Shown here piece after piece: positions 10,897 through 21,020 of a DNA stretch of 64,000 nucleotides. The position numbers were made by a program, and so were the translations under genes. Below the pieces are notes generated by a model. It saw nothing but the letters and a program-made list of their open reading frames with translations, did not search any database and had not been told where the DNA came from. The DNA comes from Paludibacteraceae bacterium (GTDB taxonomy: Bacteria; Bacteroidota; Bacteroidia; Bacteroidales; Paludibacteraceae), in contig JAILMN010000010.1 of NCBI GenBank assembly GCA_024692565.1, positions 1-64,000 of the forward strand, in the 5' to 3' direction. Numbering within the stretch: position 1 is the stretch's first letter; each line of letters starts with the position of its first letter.

Positions 10897-11549
10897 AAAT
10901 TTGAAATAACTCCGTCTTTGATTTCGATAATGCGGTCTGCAATAGATGCCAACTCCTTATCGTGCGTAACGAGCAAAATCGTCTGCCCGTATTCCTTGCG
11001 CAGCTGCAGCAGCAACTCGCTTAACTCCTTTTTGTTCTTCTCATCCAGACTTCCTGTCGGTTCATCCGCCAAGATAATATCCGGCGCCATCATCAGCGCA
11101 CGAGCTGCGGCTACACGCTGTTTCTCGCCTCCGGACAGTTCATTCGGCTTATGTTCCATCCGGTCGCCCAGACCCAAATCGCGCAGTAACTTCTCCGCAC
11201 GGGGTATATACTCGTTCTCTTTCTCACGCGCTATCATCGCCGGGATACACACGTTCTCCAACGCCGTGAACTCCGGCAACAACTGATGGAATTGGAAAAT
11301 GAATCCGATATGTTTGTTTCGGAAAGCCGCCAACTCTTTATCGCCTTTCGCCATCAGTTTTTCGCCGTTAATAATCACTTCGCCTTTCGTCGGACGATCC
11401 AGCGTCCCGATGATCTGCAGCAAGGTCGTCTTGCCTGCTCCCGATTTACCGACGATCGCTACAATCTCGCCTTTTTCAACGCGCAGATTAACACCTTTCA
11501 GCACTTCCAAATCACCGAAAGATTTCCATATATCCTTCACTTCAATCAT
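10893..11549 (-). CDS. lolD: ABC transporter ATP-binding protein (LolD family)
   Basis: [49 protein letters not shown]. Confidence 0.9.
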   Translation of the reverse strand: MIEVKDIWKSFGDLEVLKGVNLRVEKGEIVAIVGKSGAGKTTLLQIIGTLDRPTKGEVIINGEKLMAKGDKELAAFRNKHIGFIFQFHQLLPEFTALENVCIPAMIAREKENEYIPRAEKLLRDLGLGDRMEHKPNELSGGEKQRVAAARALMMAPDIILADEPTGSLDEKNKKELSELLLQLRKEYGQTILLVTHDKELASIADRIIEIKDGVISNL

Positions 11550-11571
11550 AACTGATTCGTAATTTTGGGCA

Positions 11572-11602
11572 CAAAATTACTGCTTTTTTTTGATATACGC
11601 AA
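11572..11602 (-). promoter_or_regulatory. Promoter TTG-N20-TAATTTTG upstream of lolD
   Basis: Reverse strand: CAAAATTA 11572-11579, CAA 11600-11602, 20-nt spacer with T/A-tract. Confidence 0.75.
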
Positions 11603-11618
11603 ATTTAATGTAAAAAAA

Positions 11619-12524
11619 CTACATCGAACCTAATGCCAGACAGATTAGTCCGAGGATAATTCCTGCCATACAACAGATCTTAGGAATAGCATTTTTCTCC
11701 TGCAGAAAAATCAACCCATAGGCAAAGCCTATCACTGTTCCGCCGCGGCGAATCGTACTTACCACAGCGATCAGCGAATCCGGGTCGCGGAGCGCTAGCA
11801 TATACACATTATCGCTGATAATCAGAAAAATCGAAATCAACATGATCACACCCACGCGTTGGATGGACACTTTTCCACTCTCGCGTTTATGCACTATCAA
11901 CCAAGCGATCAGCATCATAACTGCCTGATAAAGAGTGTAATAGACCTGCACGGCATTATGGTCGTATCGCCGCATCAGGAACTTGTCGTACAATCCCGAA
12001 CAAGCGCCGATCAGTATCGCCAAGGCCAGGCAGAAATAATATTTGTACATCTCCTGCGTGTGCGTCAAACCGCCTTCCGACTTATGCGTGAACGAGAAAA
12101 GGAAGATAGTCCCGATAGCGATCAGCACACCTGCCCACTGCCATCCGTTCAATCGTTCGCCGAAAATCAATACCGCGCCGACCAATGTCCACATAGGCCG
12201 CGTCGCTTGCATAGGACTGACTACCGACAGCGGTAATTGTTTGAGCGAAATGTACGCAAAAATCCAACTGCTTAATACGATGACCGATTTTAACACCGTT
12301 AGCAAATGGCCTTTCAAATCCAATTGCGGCACAAAAAACGGTGTTTCGCTCATTGTCTCCGGCATGTATCTGGACAGCAGAAGCGGCATAGACAACAGTA
12401 CCGCAGACACGCATATACTGAGCGTCAATACGTCCACCACTTTGTTCTCCCGCAGCGCCATCTTCTTGCTGATGTCGTAGCACCCGAGACACAGAGCCGA
12501 TATAAACGCCAAAACTATCCACAT
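11619..12524 (-). CDS. EamA/DMT family transporter
   Basis: Ten-TM pattern with two EamA-like halves. Confidence 0.88.
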   Translation of the reverse strand: MWIVLAFISALCLGCYDISKKMALRENKVVDVLTLSICVSAVLLSMPLLLSRYMPETMSETPFFVPQLDLKGHLLTVLKSVIVLSSWIFAYISLKQLPLSVVSPMQATRPMWTLVGAVLIFGERLNGWQWAGVLIAIGTIFLFSFTHKSEGGLTHTQEMYKYYFCLALAILIGACSGLYDKFLMRRYDHNAVQVYYTLYQAVMMLIAWLIVHKRESGKVSIQRVGVIMLISIFLIISDNVYMLALRDPDSLIAVVSTIRRGGTVIGFAYGLIFLQEKNAIPKICCMAGIILGLICLALGSM

Positions 12525-12529
12525 AAATT

Positions 12530-13540
12530 CTATTGCACAGAGAGAATCTGGATGGCTTTTTCGATAATGTCGTCTTTGTCCGTACTGGTCATCGTGACTA
12601 AGATATCCGGTTCGATGCCCGGCTCAATATCTTTTTTGTCGCGGTCAAACATCCTTACACTCGAGAAACGCACGAGCCAACCGCAAGGCATCTCATAACT
12701 CATCGGCATTCCTCCTCCGCCTCCGCTTATGCCGCCGATAATGGTAGCTCGCTCGGCATAACGCATCATACTGACAAACAGATTCGTAGCCGAGTAGCTG
12801 TGACGATTGCATAGTACAACGACCGGCTTTTGCCATTTGCGATTACCCATCAGCGAGGCATCTAACGTCATAGGTTCCAGCGCCGAAAAATCATTATGCC
12901 CCGGACCCGTCTTATGCTGCCAATAACCGATCGTTTGATCGCTTGCGAAGAACGGAGCTGCCAGATTGTACGCATTCGATATACTGCCTCCGCCGTTATT
13001 GCGCACGTCGATAATCAAACCTTTGCAATCTTTGAAAGCCGAGAAAATCCAAGCGATATTGGCTGCACCGAAATCATTCGAGAAACTGGAATAATAGATA
13101 TATCCGATACGGCCTTCGTCAATCGTGCAATAATACAATCCGCCTGCTACCCGATAATCATGCATATAGAGCGCCTGTAGAGCCGTATTGAAATTTGCAG
13201 GAAACGTATCGTACCAAGCTGTATTGACGCTGCGGTCAAAAGCCGAGTAAAGGTTCACGTGCCCGTCACGCAGCGAATCAAGCATACTCGCGCATAAGTC
13301 AAATAACGCTACCTGCTCATTCTTCTTCAACTTAGCCGCTTTAGCCACATACTCATCATGAATAGCCGACCAGTCGATATCTTTAGTATCGATATAGCAA
13401 TAGCGGGTGTCGATAATCTGCCATAACGCTTCCACATTATCCACCGGGTCCATCGAGAATGGAATTTCATCTTTGGAGCGACAAGAGGTCAACAAAAGAC
13501 CCGTCGTCAGAAATGCGAATATGACGTTTCGTATTCTCAT
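12530..13540 (-). CDS. S41 family peptidase (lipoprotein)
   Basis: LLLTSCRS lipobox, KGLIIDVRNNGGGS, VLCNRHSYSATNLFVSMM. Confidence 0.9.
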   Translation of the reverse strand: MRIRNVIFAFLTTGLLLTSCRSKDEIPFSMDPVDNVEALWQIIDTRYCYIDTKDIDWSAIHDEYVAKAAKLKKNEQVALFDLCASMLDSLRDGHVNLYSAFDRSVNTAWYDTFPANFNTALQALYMHDYRVAGGLYYCTIDEGRIGYIYYSSFSNDFGAANIAWIFSAFKDCKGLIIDVRNNGGGSISNAYNLAAPFFASDQTIGYWQHKTGPGHNDFSALEPMTLDASLMGNRKWQKPVVVLCNRHSYSATNLFVSMMRYAERATIIGGISGGGGGMPMSYEMPCGWLVRFSSVRMFDRDKKDIEPGIEPDILVTMTSTDKDDIIEKAIQILSVQ

Positions 13541-14355
13541 AATTTTGCGTTTGCGTGAATCTTATATTTCCATCGACAACCGATAATGAAGCTGAATTGA
13601 TTGCGCATAAAATGTAAGTCGGCTGTGCCGTAATTGACAAACTGATGCTCTGCGCCTACGCGCCACGTGGAGTGCGGAAACTGCAGATCCAAACTCAACT
13701 CATGCTTAACCGTATTGTGATTCCAATGTCCGGAACAGCGCGCCTGACCCGGTACACCTTCTATGATCTCATAGTACGACTGCCAGTATTCGGGCAGATA
13801 ATCAAAGCCTATCAGATTCGTTCGCAGCAGGTAATTCAAGCGGTAACTCGTTTTCTTGCCGTAGAATGACCAACTGATGCCGCCCATCGCCATCACATCA
13901 ATAGCGATGTCTAATGAGACGATTTTATTGACATTGCTTGTGTGTTCGCGCACATTGAATTCCGCCTCCAAATACGGTCCCACATGCACGCGCAACCGCT
14001 CATCGAACCATCGCCATTCATAGAGCGCACCCCAACCTGCCGACACCTGCACGCCCAGAAAACGATTGGAATACGCAGCGTTATGATAGTTGGTCAGGAA
14101 TACATCCGCGCGACCCACATGTGCCCAATTCGCCAATTGACCGGTTTTACCCAAACGGGTGTCTTGGCGGAAGGGTTGCCACCATTCATTGCCGATACCA
14201 TACTGCAAACCCGTGTATCCCAACGGACTGAGGTACGAATCCAGTTGGTAGCCCGAACCGATCTTGACTCTCAAGATATTATCGTGTTCCACATTTTCCT
14301 GCGCCATCAGTAGCACCGGAAAACATAACAACCCTATGAGCCATAGTTTCTTCAA
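13537..14355 (-). CDS. outer-membrane beta-barrel-like protein (DUF3316-like)
   Basis: Signal peptide, aromatic-rich alternating strands. Confidence 0.55.
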   Translation of the reverse strand: MKKLWLIGLLCFPVLLMAQENVEHDNILRVKIGSGYQLDSYLSPLGYTGLQYGIGNEWWQPFRQDTRLGKTGQLANWAHVGRADVFLTNYHNAAYSNRFLGVQVSAGWGALYEWRWFDERLRVHVGPYLEAEFNVREHTSNVNKIVSLDIAIDVMAMGGISWSFYGKKTSYRLNYLLRTNLIGFDYLPEYWQSYYEIIEGVPGQARCSGHWNHNTVKHELSLDLQFPHSTWRVGAEHQFVNYGTADLHFMRNQFSFIIGCRWKYKIHANAKL

Positions 14356-14822
14356 TCTTCAATTATCAATAAGCGGTCGCCATTCTTCTGCGGTACAATC
14401 TTGATCCAAACGGTGTCTTCTGGCAGAAGCGGTTCAATCTTCTCCGGCCATTCGATGAAGCAGTAGTTACCCGAATATAGATATTCTTCTGCGCCGAGGT
14501 CCATCGCCTCGCGGATGTCTTTCAGTCGATAGCAATCGAAATGAAACACCTCACCCCGATAGGGTTGTTCCACATCATACACATTAACGATCGCAAACGT
14601 AGGACTATTGACCACATCCGTCGAACCCATCTCTTCCACCAACTTTTTGATGAACGTCGTCTTACCGGCACCCATCTGACCATCGAATGCAAACACACGA
14701 TGTGGTTCGCAACTCTTCAGAATCTCCAATGCACTCGATGTTCTATTTTGCTCATTAAGCAGAAAAATGTTGGATTTGTCGTCTAATTTGACAGTATAAG
14801 TACGCATAGTCTTGCTTTTCAT
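14352..14822 (-). CDS. tsaE: tRNA threonylcarbamoyladenosine biosynthesis ATPase TsaE
   Basis: GQMGAGKTTFIKKLVEEMG, VNSPTFAIVNVY, FHFDCYRL. Confidence 0.95.
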   Translation of the reverse strand: MKSKTMRTYTVKLDDKSNIFLLNEQNRTSSALEILKSCEPHRVFAFDGQMGAGKTTFIKKLVEEMGSTDVVNSPTFAIVNVYDVEQPYRGEVFHFDCYRLKDIREAMDLGAEEYLYSGNYCFIEWPEKIEPLLPEDTVWIKIVPQKNGDRLLIIED

Positions 14823-14829
14823 TCAATTC

Positions 14830-16647
14830 TCAGAGACTTATTTTGGCCTGTAATTGCTCGTAAACCATTGATCCTCTGTGAGTTCCGAGCAAATTGACCA
14901 TTTCTTCTTTGCTGGCACTTCTGGCGCGTTTCACGGAACCGAAATGAGTCAGTATTTTTTGCTTCGTTGATTCGCCAACCCCCTGTAAATCATCCAGTTG
15001 GCTGTGAATTTGTGCCTTCGATCGCTTCTTTTTGTGGTACGAAATAGCAAATCGGTGCACTTCGTCCTGTATGTTAGTCAGCAATCGGAACACTTCGCTC
15101 GTTACGGGCATCGAAATCTCTTTCGGAGGAAAACCAAACAACAACGTCTGTGTTCGGTGTTTGTCATTTTTCTTCAATCCCGCAATCGGAATCTTCAATC
15201 CCAACTGATCTTCCACCGCTTCTCGGATAGCGTGCATCTGACCCAAACCTCCGTCAGCAATAATCAGATCCGGCATCTGTCCGTTTTCATCGAGCAAATG
15301 TTGATATCTTCTCCTTACCACTTCGCGCATACTTGCGTAGTCATCCGCGCCATCTACGGTCTTGATCTCAAATCGCTTGTAATCGCTCTTGCTCGGTTTT
15401 GCCATCCGATAGACCACGCAACCCGCTACCGCACTCTCGCCTTGTATATTCGAGTTATCGAAGCAGTCAATCCATCTGGGCAAACTCTCCAAACCCATCA
15501 TCTTCTGCAATTCCGTCAGGATCCGTACGCCCCGTTGCTCCGGGTTGAGTTTATCTTCCTGTTTTAATCGGTCTAATTTGTACTGCCTTACATTCTGCAT
15601 CGCCAGGTCAAGCAGCTTCTTCTTGTCCCCACTTACGGCAATATGCACATGCAGGTTTTCATCAAATATCTCCGGAATGAACGGAACAATCACATCTTGC
15701 GTCGTGCTCTCTAATCGCTCTCGCAACTCCATCATGCCAATCGCCAGCAGTTCCTCTTTCTCTTCTTCCATCTTACGGCGATATTCAATCGTCTGTCCCT
15801 GTACGATACATCCGTTGTGCACATGCAGCATCGATATATACACTCGGTCGTCTTGCTCATCGTAACCGAATACATCCGCCTCTTTTGCCGATGAATTCGT
15901 GATAATGGTCTTGCTCTTGAATTGCTCGAGCAACTCTATCTTACGCTTCAGGTCAGCGGCTTCTTCAAACTTAAGTTCCTCCGCTTTCATCAGCATTTCT
16001 TGTTCCAATTGGCGTCCTATCTCGTGTGCGTCGCCTTTAATGAGTCTGCGCGCTTGGTCGATCCACTCTGCATAGTGTTCTTGTCCTTTGCCTTCACAGA
16101 TACCGCAGCAATTCTTCAGGTAATACTTCAGACACACGCGCATCTTCTTTTTCTCGATGGAATCGGGAGAAATAGGAATATTGCAGGTTCGAATCGGATA
16201 CAGTTTGTGAATCAACTCCAATACCGTCTCTACCGTGTTGCCAAAACTGTAAGGTCCGTAGTATTCACCGGACTTTTTGTTGATCGTTCGCGTTTTGGAG
16301 ATCCGGGGGAAAGGCTCTTTGGTGATGCAGATAGACGGATAGCTTTTCCCGTCTTTCAGCAAGATATTATACCGCGGCTGATATTGCTTGATGAGGTTAT
16401 TCTCTAATAAGAATGCATCCTGCTCACTCTCTACTACCACATACCGTATATCCGCTATGTGCGCAACCAGTTGTCGGGTCTTGGATGATTGGTGATCTTT
16501 GTTGAAATAGCTATTGACGCGCCTGTGCAGGTTCTTGGCTTTACCCACATAGATAATCTGCCCGTCCTTGTCAAAGTATTGGTACACTCCCGGACTCTCC
16601 GGAATACGCTTCAGGAGAAGGGCTATATGATCATCTTTTTTATTCAT
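14830..16647 (-). CDS. uvrC: excinuclease ABC subunit C
   Basis: PESPGVYQYFDKDGQIIYVGKAKNLHRRV, FDNSNIQGESAVA, LIIADGGLGQ. Confidence 0.97.
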   Translation of the reverse strand: MNKKDDHIALLLKRIPESPGVYQYFDKDGQIIYVGKAKNLHRRVNSYFNKDHQSSKTRQLVAHIADIRYVVVESEQDAFLLENNLIKQYQPRYNILLKDGKSYPSICITKEPFPRISKTRTINKKSGEYYGPYSFGNTVETVLELIHKLYPIRTCNIPISPDSIEKKKMRVCLKYYLKNCCGICEGKGQEHYAEWIDQARRLIKGDAHEIGRQLEQEMLMKAEELKFEEAADLKRKIELLEQFKSKTIITNSSAKEADVFGYDEQDDRVYISMLHVHNGCIVQGQTIEYRRKMEEEKEELLAIGMMELRERLESTTQDVIVPFIPEIFDENLHVHIAVSGDKKKLLDLAMQNVRQYKLDRLKQEDKLNPEQRGVRILTELQKMMGLESLPRWIDCFDNSNIQGESAVAGCVVYRMAKPSKSDYKRFEIKTVDGADDYASMREVVRRRYQHLLDENGQMPDLIIADGGLGQMHAIREAVEDQLGLKIPIAGLKKNDKHRTQTLLFGFPPKEISMPVTSEVFRLLTNIQDEVHRFAISYHKKKRSKAQIHSQLDDLQGVGESTKQKILTHFGSVKRARSASKEEMVNLLGTHRGSMVYEQLQAKISL

Positions 16648-17179
16648 CCACCTCTATCCCAAAGAGGCAATCAACTTCAGCTGCTTCGCCTTTCAGATAC
16701 TCGCGCCCATGCAATCCTTCCAGTTCAATAATGCAATTGACGTAGATTTTCTTCACGCCCAATTTCTTCACCAACTTGATTGCGGCCTCCATCGAACCAC
16801 CTGTAGCTAAGATGTCATCATGAATCAGTACTACATCGTTGGGCGACAATGCATCTTTGTGAATCTGTATTGTGTCGTCGCCATACTCCTTCTTGTACGT
16901 CACAGACACCGTCTCTGCCGGAAGCTTGTTGTGCTTACGAATAGGTACAAATCCCGCATTGAGTTCTATGGCTACCGCCGGAGCTAATATAAAACCTCGT
17001 GACTCAATGCCCACCACTTGCGTGATACCCGCGTTTTTATACCTACGCACAATCTCATCTTTCATCCAACGAAGACACTCTGGCTTATCTAATGCCGTAG
17101 TAATGTCCTTAAATTGAATACCTTTTACGGGGAAATCCGGTACGTTACGAATTGCCCTTTTTACATCTTCTGCTGTCAT
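16640..17179 (-). CDS. apt: adenine phosphoribosyltransferase
   Basis: FPVKGIQFKDITT, GIESRGFILAPAVA, VVLIHDDILATGGSM; start MTAEDV at 17179 preferred because the upstream codons overlap a parS-like palindrome. Confidence 0.95.
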   Translation of the reverse strand: MTAEDVKRAIRNVPDFPVKGIQFKDITTALDKPECLRWMKDEIVRRYKNAGITQVVGIESRGFILAPAVAIELNAGFVPIRKHNKLPAETVSVTYKKEYGDDTIQIHKDALSPNDVVLIHDDILATGGSMEAAIKLVKKLGVKKIYVNCIIELEGLHGREYLKGEAAEVDCLFGIEVDE

Positions 17180-17192
17180 ATGTTTATGTGTT

Positions 17193-17208
17193 TGTTCCAC
17201 GTGAAACA
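17193..17208 (+). promoter_or_regulatory. parS: parS centromere-like site (TGTTCCACGTGAAACA)
   Basis: 16/16 match to the ParB-binding consensus TGTTNCACGTGAAACA; intergenic between mnmG and apt. Confidence 0.85.
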
Positions 17209-17241
17209 TTTTAAGTAGTTTGCTTTGCAAACTAAAATCAC

Positions 17242-19107
17242 TTATCTGCCCATTAAGACCAGCAACACACTTACGTCATTTGGGCTTACTCCCGGTATGC
17301 GTTGCGCTTCTCCGATGGACTTGGGGCGGATGCGGCTTAACTTCTGCCTTGCTTCGGTGCTTAGGCTTTGTACTTCGCCGTAATTGAAATTGTCCGGAAT
17401 GCGTATTTGGTCCAAGCGTTGCAATTTGGCAGCTTCCATTTTTTCGCGTTTGATATAACCCGCGTACTTGATCTGAATCTCACAACTCTCTATGATTTCA
17501 TCGGATAATTCTGCCGTTTTGGACTTCAGCTCCGGTAGTACTTCGGCAAGCGTTTTGATAGTTACTTGTGGACGCAAAATCAGATCGCTTATCTTGCATC
17601 CTTCATGCAGAGCGGAACTTCCGATTGATTCCAACCATCCGTCAACCTCTCCTTTGTGTATAATAGTGTGTTGTAAATATTCGATGAAATCGGCGCAATC
17701 TGATTGTTTCTTGCATAGCAAATCGAATCGTTCTTTGGTGGCCAATCCCATCTCATAACTGCGCTTGGTGAGCCGTTCATCGGCATTGTCCTGTCGCAAT
17801 AAGATGCGATATTCTGCTCTGGATGTGAACATGCGGTAGGGCTCATCCACGCCTTTATTCACCAAATCATCAATCAGCACACCGATATAACTCTCATCTC
17901 TACTCATCGTAAAAGGAGCGCCTCCATGTACGTTAAGATGGGCGTTTACTCCGGCAACCAATCCTTGACCGGCAGCTTCTTCATAACCCGTGGTACCATT
18001 GATTTGTCCGGCAAAAAACAGATTTTTAATCTGTTTGGTTTCCAAAGTGTGAAGCAGTTGTGTGGGGTCAAAGAAGTCATATTCGATAGCATACCCCGGT
18101 CGGTAGAGCACTACATCTTCCAATCCTTTGACGGTTTTTAATCCTGCCAATTGAACTTGCCAAGGCAGACTGCTGGAGAAACCATTCACATAATACTCAT
18201 TACTGTCAACACCTTCGGGTTCTAAAAATAACTGATGTGCTTCTTTGTCCGCAAAAGTCACAATCTTGGTCTCTATACTCGGGCAATAACGCGGACCGAT
18301 ACTCTGAATTTGTCCGTTGAAAAGGGGAGAATCTTTCAGTCCCGCGCGGAGTGCATCGTGTGTTTTAGGGTTGGTATATGTGATCCAACATGGCATCTGT
18401 TTGAGTTCTCTTTGGACCGTATTCAGGTAACTGAAGTGATGCCAATCATTATCGCCATCCTGCCGCACTAATTCATCAAAATGAATCGACCTTGCATCGA
18501 TGCGTGCAGGGGTGCCGGTTTTCATACGATCGCTTCTAAAACCCAATTCAACCAACTGCTCTGTGATACCATGTGAAGCAGGTTCGGATGTGCGTCCGCC
18601 CGGTATCTGGGTCTTACCGCAATGCATCAGCCCGTTGAGGAACGTACCATTGGTCAGAACCACCGCCTGCGCTTCCATCTCAATGCCCAACATCGTCTTA
18701 ACTCCGCGCACCTTATTATCTTTGATAATAAGACTTGTCACGATATCTTGCCAAAGATATAGGTTTTCTGTGTGGGATAGAACTTTTATCCACTCTTCAA
18801 TAAACCGTTTGCGGTCGCTTTGGCTACGCGGACTCCACATAGCCGCACCTTTGCTTTGGTTAAGCATCCGGAATTGAATAGCACTCCGGTCTGTGACGAT
18901 CCCCATCTGTCCTCCGAGCGCATCTATTTCTCGTACGATTTGTCCTTTGGCGATACCGCCTACGGCGGGATTGCAACTCATCTGTGCAATCTTATTCATG
19001 TCCATCGTGATCAGCAGCGTCTTACTGCCCATGCGGGCAGCAGCACTGGCAGCCTCGCATCCTGCGTGGCCTGCGCCAACTACTATCACGTCATATTTAA
19101 AGTCCAT
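17242..19107 (-). CDS. mnmG: tRNA uridine-5-carboxymethylaminomethyl(34) synthesis enzyme MnmG
   Basis: DVIVVGAGHAGCEAASAAARMG, CNPAVGGIAKGQIVREIDALGG, GQINGTTGYEEAAGQGL. Confidence 0.98.
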   Translation of the reverse strand: MDFKYDVIVVGAGHAGCEAASAAARMGSKTLLITMDMNKIAQMSCNPAVGGIAKGQIVREIDALGGQMGIVTDRSAIQFRMLNQSKGAAMWSPRSQSDRKRFIEEWIKVLSHTENLYLWQDIVTSLIIKDNKVRGVKTMLGIEMEAQAVVLTNGTFLNGLMHCGKTQIPGGRTSEPASHGITEQLVELGFRSDRMKTGTPARIDARSIHFDELVRQDGDNDWHHFSYLNTVQRELKQMPCWITYTNPKTHDALRAGLKDSPLFNGQIQSIGPRYCPSIETKIVTFADKEAHQLFLEPEGVDSNEYYVNGFSSSLPWQVQLAGLKTVKGLEDVVLYRPGYAIEYDFFDPTQLLHTLETKQIKNLFFAGQINGTTGYEEAAGQGLVAGVNAHLNVHGGAPFTMSRDESYIGVLIDDLVNKGVDEPYRMFTSRAEYRILLRQDNADERLTKRSYEMGLATKERFDLLCKKQSDCADFIEYLQHTIIHKGEVDGWLESIGSSALHEGCKISDLILRPQVTIKTLAEVLPELKSKTAELSDEIIESCEIQIKYAGYIKREKMEAAKLQRLDQIRIPDNFNYGEVQSLSTEARQKLSRIRPKSIGEAQRIPGVSPNDVSVLLVLMGR

Positions 19108-19108
19108 A

Positions 19109-19555
19109 TTACTTGCCTATTCTCTTATTGCGATGACCCCACTTCCATTGACCACTGTAACAGCCGGAAGTAATGGTTCGCGTCTTCGGTTGGAATGCGT
19201 CTTCTATATAGCGCCGATAGGTGATTTCTTTCGTGTTTCTATCTACCAATAAACCCACTACGTCAAAGCGCGGTTGTTTCTCTATCTTGTGGTATTTGAG
19301 ATAGGCGTTCGCTGCCGCTATTACCCTTCTCATCTTGATTTCATCGACGTTTTCTTCTGGCAGTTTGCCATTTAAGATGCACGTTCTTGCCTTTACTTCG
19401 ACAAATACGATTTCGTTCTTACTCTCCGCAATCAAGTCCACTTCCAGATGCCCCATGCGCCAGTTGTGCTCCAGGATCCGAAATCCTTTTTGCTCTAACA
19501 TCTTGGTGGCTTCTGCCTCGCCGATGATTCCTATAGGGTCGGTAACAAATGCCAT
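19109..19555 (-). CDS. YraN family (UPF0102) protein
   Basis: GEAEATKMLEQKGFRILEHNWR, IVFVEVKAR. Confidence 0.92.
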   Translation of the reverse strand: MAFVTDPIGIIGEAEATKMLEQKGFRILEHNWRMGHLEVDLIAESKNEIVFVEVKARTCILNGKLPEENVDEIKMRRVIAAANAYLKYHKIEKQPRFDVVGLLVDRNTKEITYRRYIEDAFQPKTRTITSGCYSGQWKWGHRNKRIGK

Positions 19556-19556
19556 C

Positions 19557-21020
19557 TTATCTCAATTGCTCCATACGCGCTGCATCTAACCTTAGTAGGA
19601 TAAACAGTAGCAATGTGAAGCCCCATAATGAACTGCCGCCATAGCTGAAGAACGGAAGCGGAATACCGATGACCGGCAGCAATCCCAAAACCATTCCCAC
19701 GTTAATGGTCAAGTGGAATAGGAAGATGCTGGCTACGGAATAGGCATAAATTTGCGTGGATATATTTCGTTGCCGTTCAGCAATCTCAATCAGTCGTAGA
19801 ATAAAGAACAAATAAACCAATAAAACTCCGATGGAACCGACGAAACCCCACTCTTCTCCAACCGTACAGAAGATGAAATCGGTGTCCTGTTCCGGCACAA
19901 ACTGCAGCTTGGTTTGGGTGCCTTTGAGGTAGCCTTTTCCGAAGAATCGTCCGGAACCAATGGCGATGCGCGCCTGGTTGACATTATATCCTGCGCCGGC
20001 AGGGTCCTCTTTCATACCCAGTAGCACCTCGATACGTGTCCGTTGATGCGGCTGCAGAACGTGCGTGAATACAAAATCGCAAGCTTGTGTGTAACCGATA
20101 CAGAACAGACTGAATACAGCTACGATGAGTAACATGTACTTACGCCAATAGATACTGACGAAGACGGTGTAAAGAGCCAGCGCCACCACGATTCCTACGG
20201 AAACCCAGTCGAATGGCACTTGCACCCATATGTTCACCAGCAGGCATATGCCGTAGATAGCCGCTACGCTGCCAATCAGGATCAGTGCTTGCCAACGCAT
20301 TTTATGCTCTTTGCAAACAAAATAAATCTCCACTGCCGCGAGCAGCAGCATACACGTTAACATACCTACGCTACCTGTTCCGAGAGGCAACGGTATCTCG
20401 CTAAACCGGATACTGATGATGAATAGCGCTACAGCTGCCACGCATATCCATAGTACGTATCCGCTCATTCCTTGACGGTAGAATACCAGCAGGAATGCTG
20501 CAAAAACCAGAGCCGAACCGGTTTCTTTTTGCAGGATCATGATGATCAAAGCCGGTACGCCGATGAGCGCGAAAGGTACGATGAGATCGCGCCAAGTTCG
20601 TAGTTTGTAATCGTACCTGCCCATATATTTGGCAACGGCTAAAGCTACCACGCACTTGGCAAATTCAGCGGGTTGCAGACTCACCGGACCTAACGAGATC
20701 CAACTCATCGAGCCCTTGATATCGTGTGCCAGAAAAGGTGTGGCCAATAGCAATAGGAACATCGCGCCGTACGCTATATACGCCAGCATGTCGTAGGTCT
20801 TATAATCGATGAAAAGCAGCACGATTCCTAATACGATCGATCCGATGATCCATGCGAATTGTTTACCCGCGCGGTTGGAGAAATCGAAGATACTCGTTTG
20901 GTCAAACGTGTAACTGGCTCCATAGATATTCAGCCAACCGAAAAACACCAATAGCAGGAACAACCCGACGGTGATCCAATCTACGTGTTGCCATATGTTA
21001 CCACTTCTCGACGCCCTCAT
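19557..21020 (-). CDS. rodA: rod shape-determining protein RodA
   Basis: FtsW/RodA/SpoVE family: polytopic, YNVNQARIAIGSGRFFGKGYLKGTQT, PEQDTDFIFCTVGEEWGF. Confidence 0.95.
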   Translation of the reverse strand: MRASRSGNIWQHVDWITVGLFLLLVFFGWLNIYGASYTFDQTSIFDFSNRAGKQFAWIIGSIVLGIVLLFIDYKTYDMLAYIAYGAMFLLLLATPFLAHDIKGSMSWISLGPVSLQPAEFAKCVVALAVAKYMGRYDYKLRTWRDLIVPFALIGVPALIIMILQKETGSALVFAAFLLVFYRQGMSGYVLWICVAAVALFIISIRFSEIPLPLGTGSVGMLTCMLLLAAVEIYFVCKEHKMRWQALILIGSVAAIYGICLLVNIWVQVPFDWVSVGIVVALALYTVFVSIYWRKYMLLIVAVFSLFCIGYTQACDFVFTHVLQPHQRTRIEVLLGMKEDPAGAGYNVNQARIAIGSGRFFGKGYLKGTQTKLQFVPEQDTDFIFCTVGEEWGFVGSIGVLLVYLFFILRLIEIAERQRNISTQIYAYSVASIFLFHLTINVGMVLGLLPVIGIPLPFFSYGGSSLWGFTLLLFILLRLDAARMEQLR

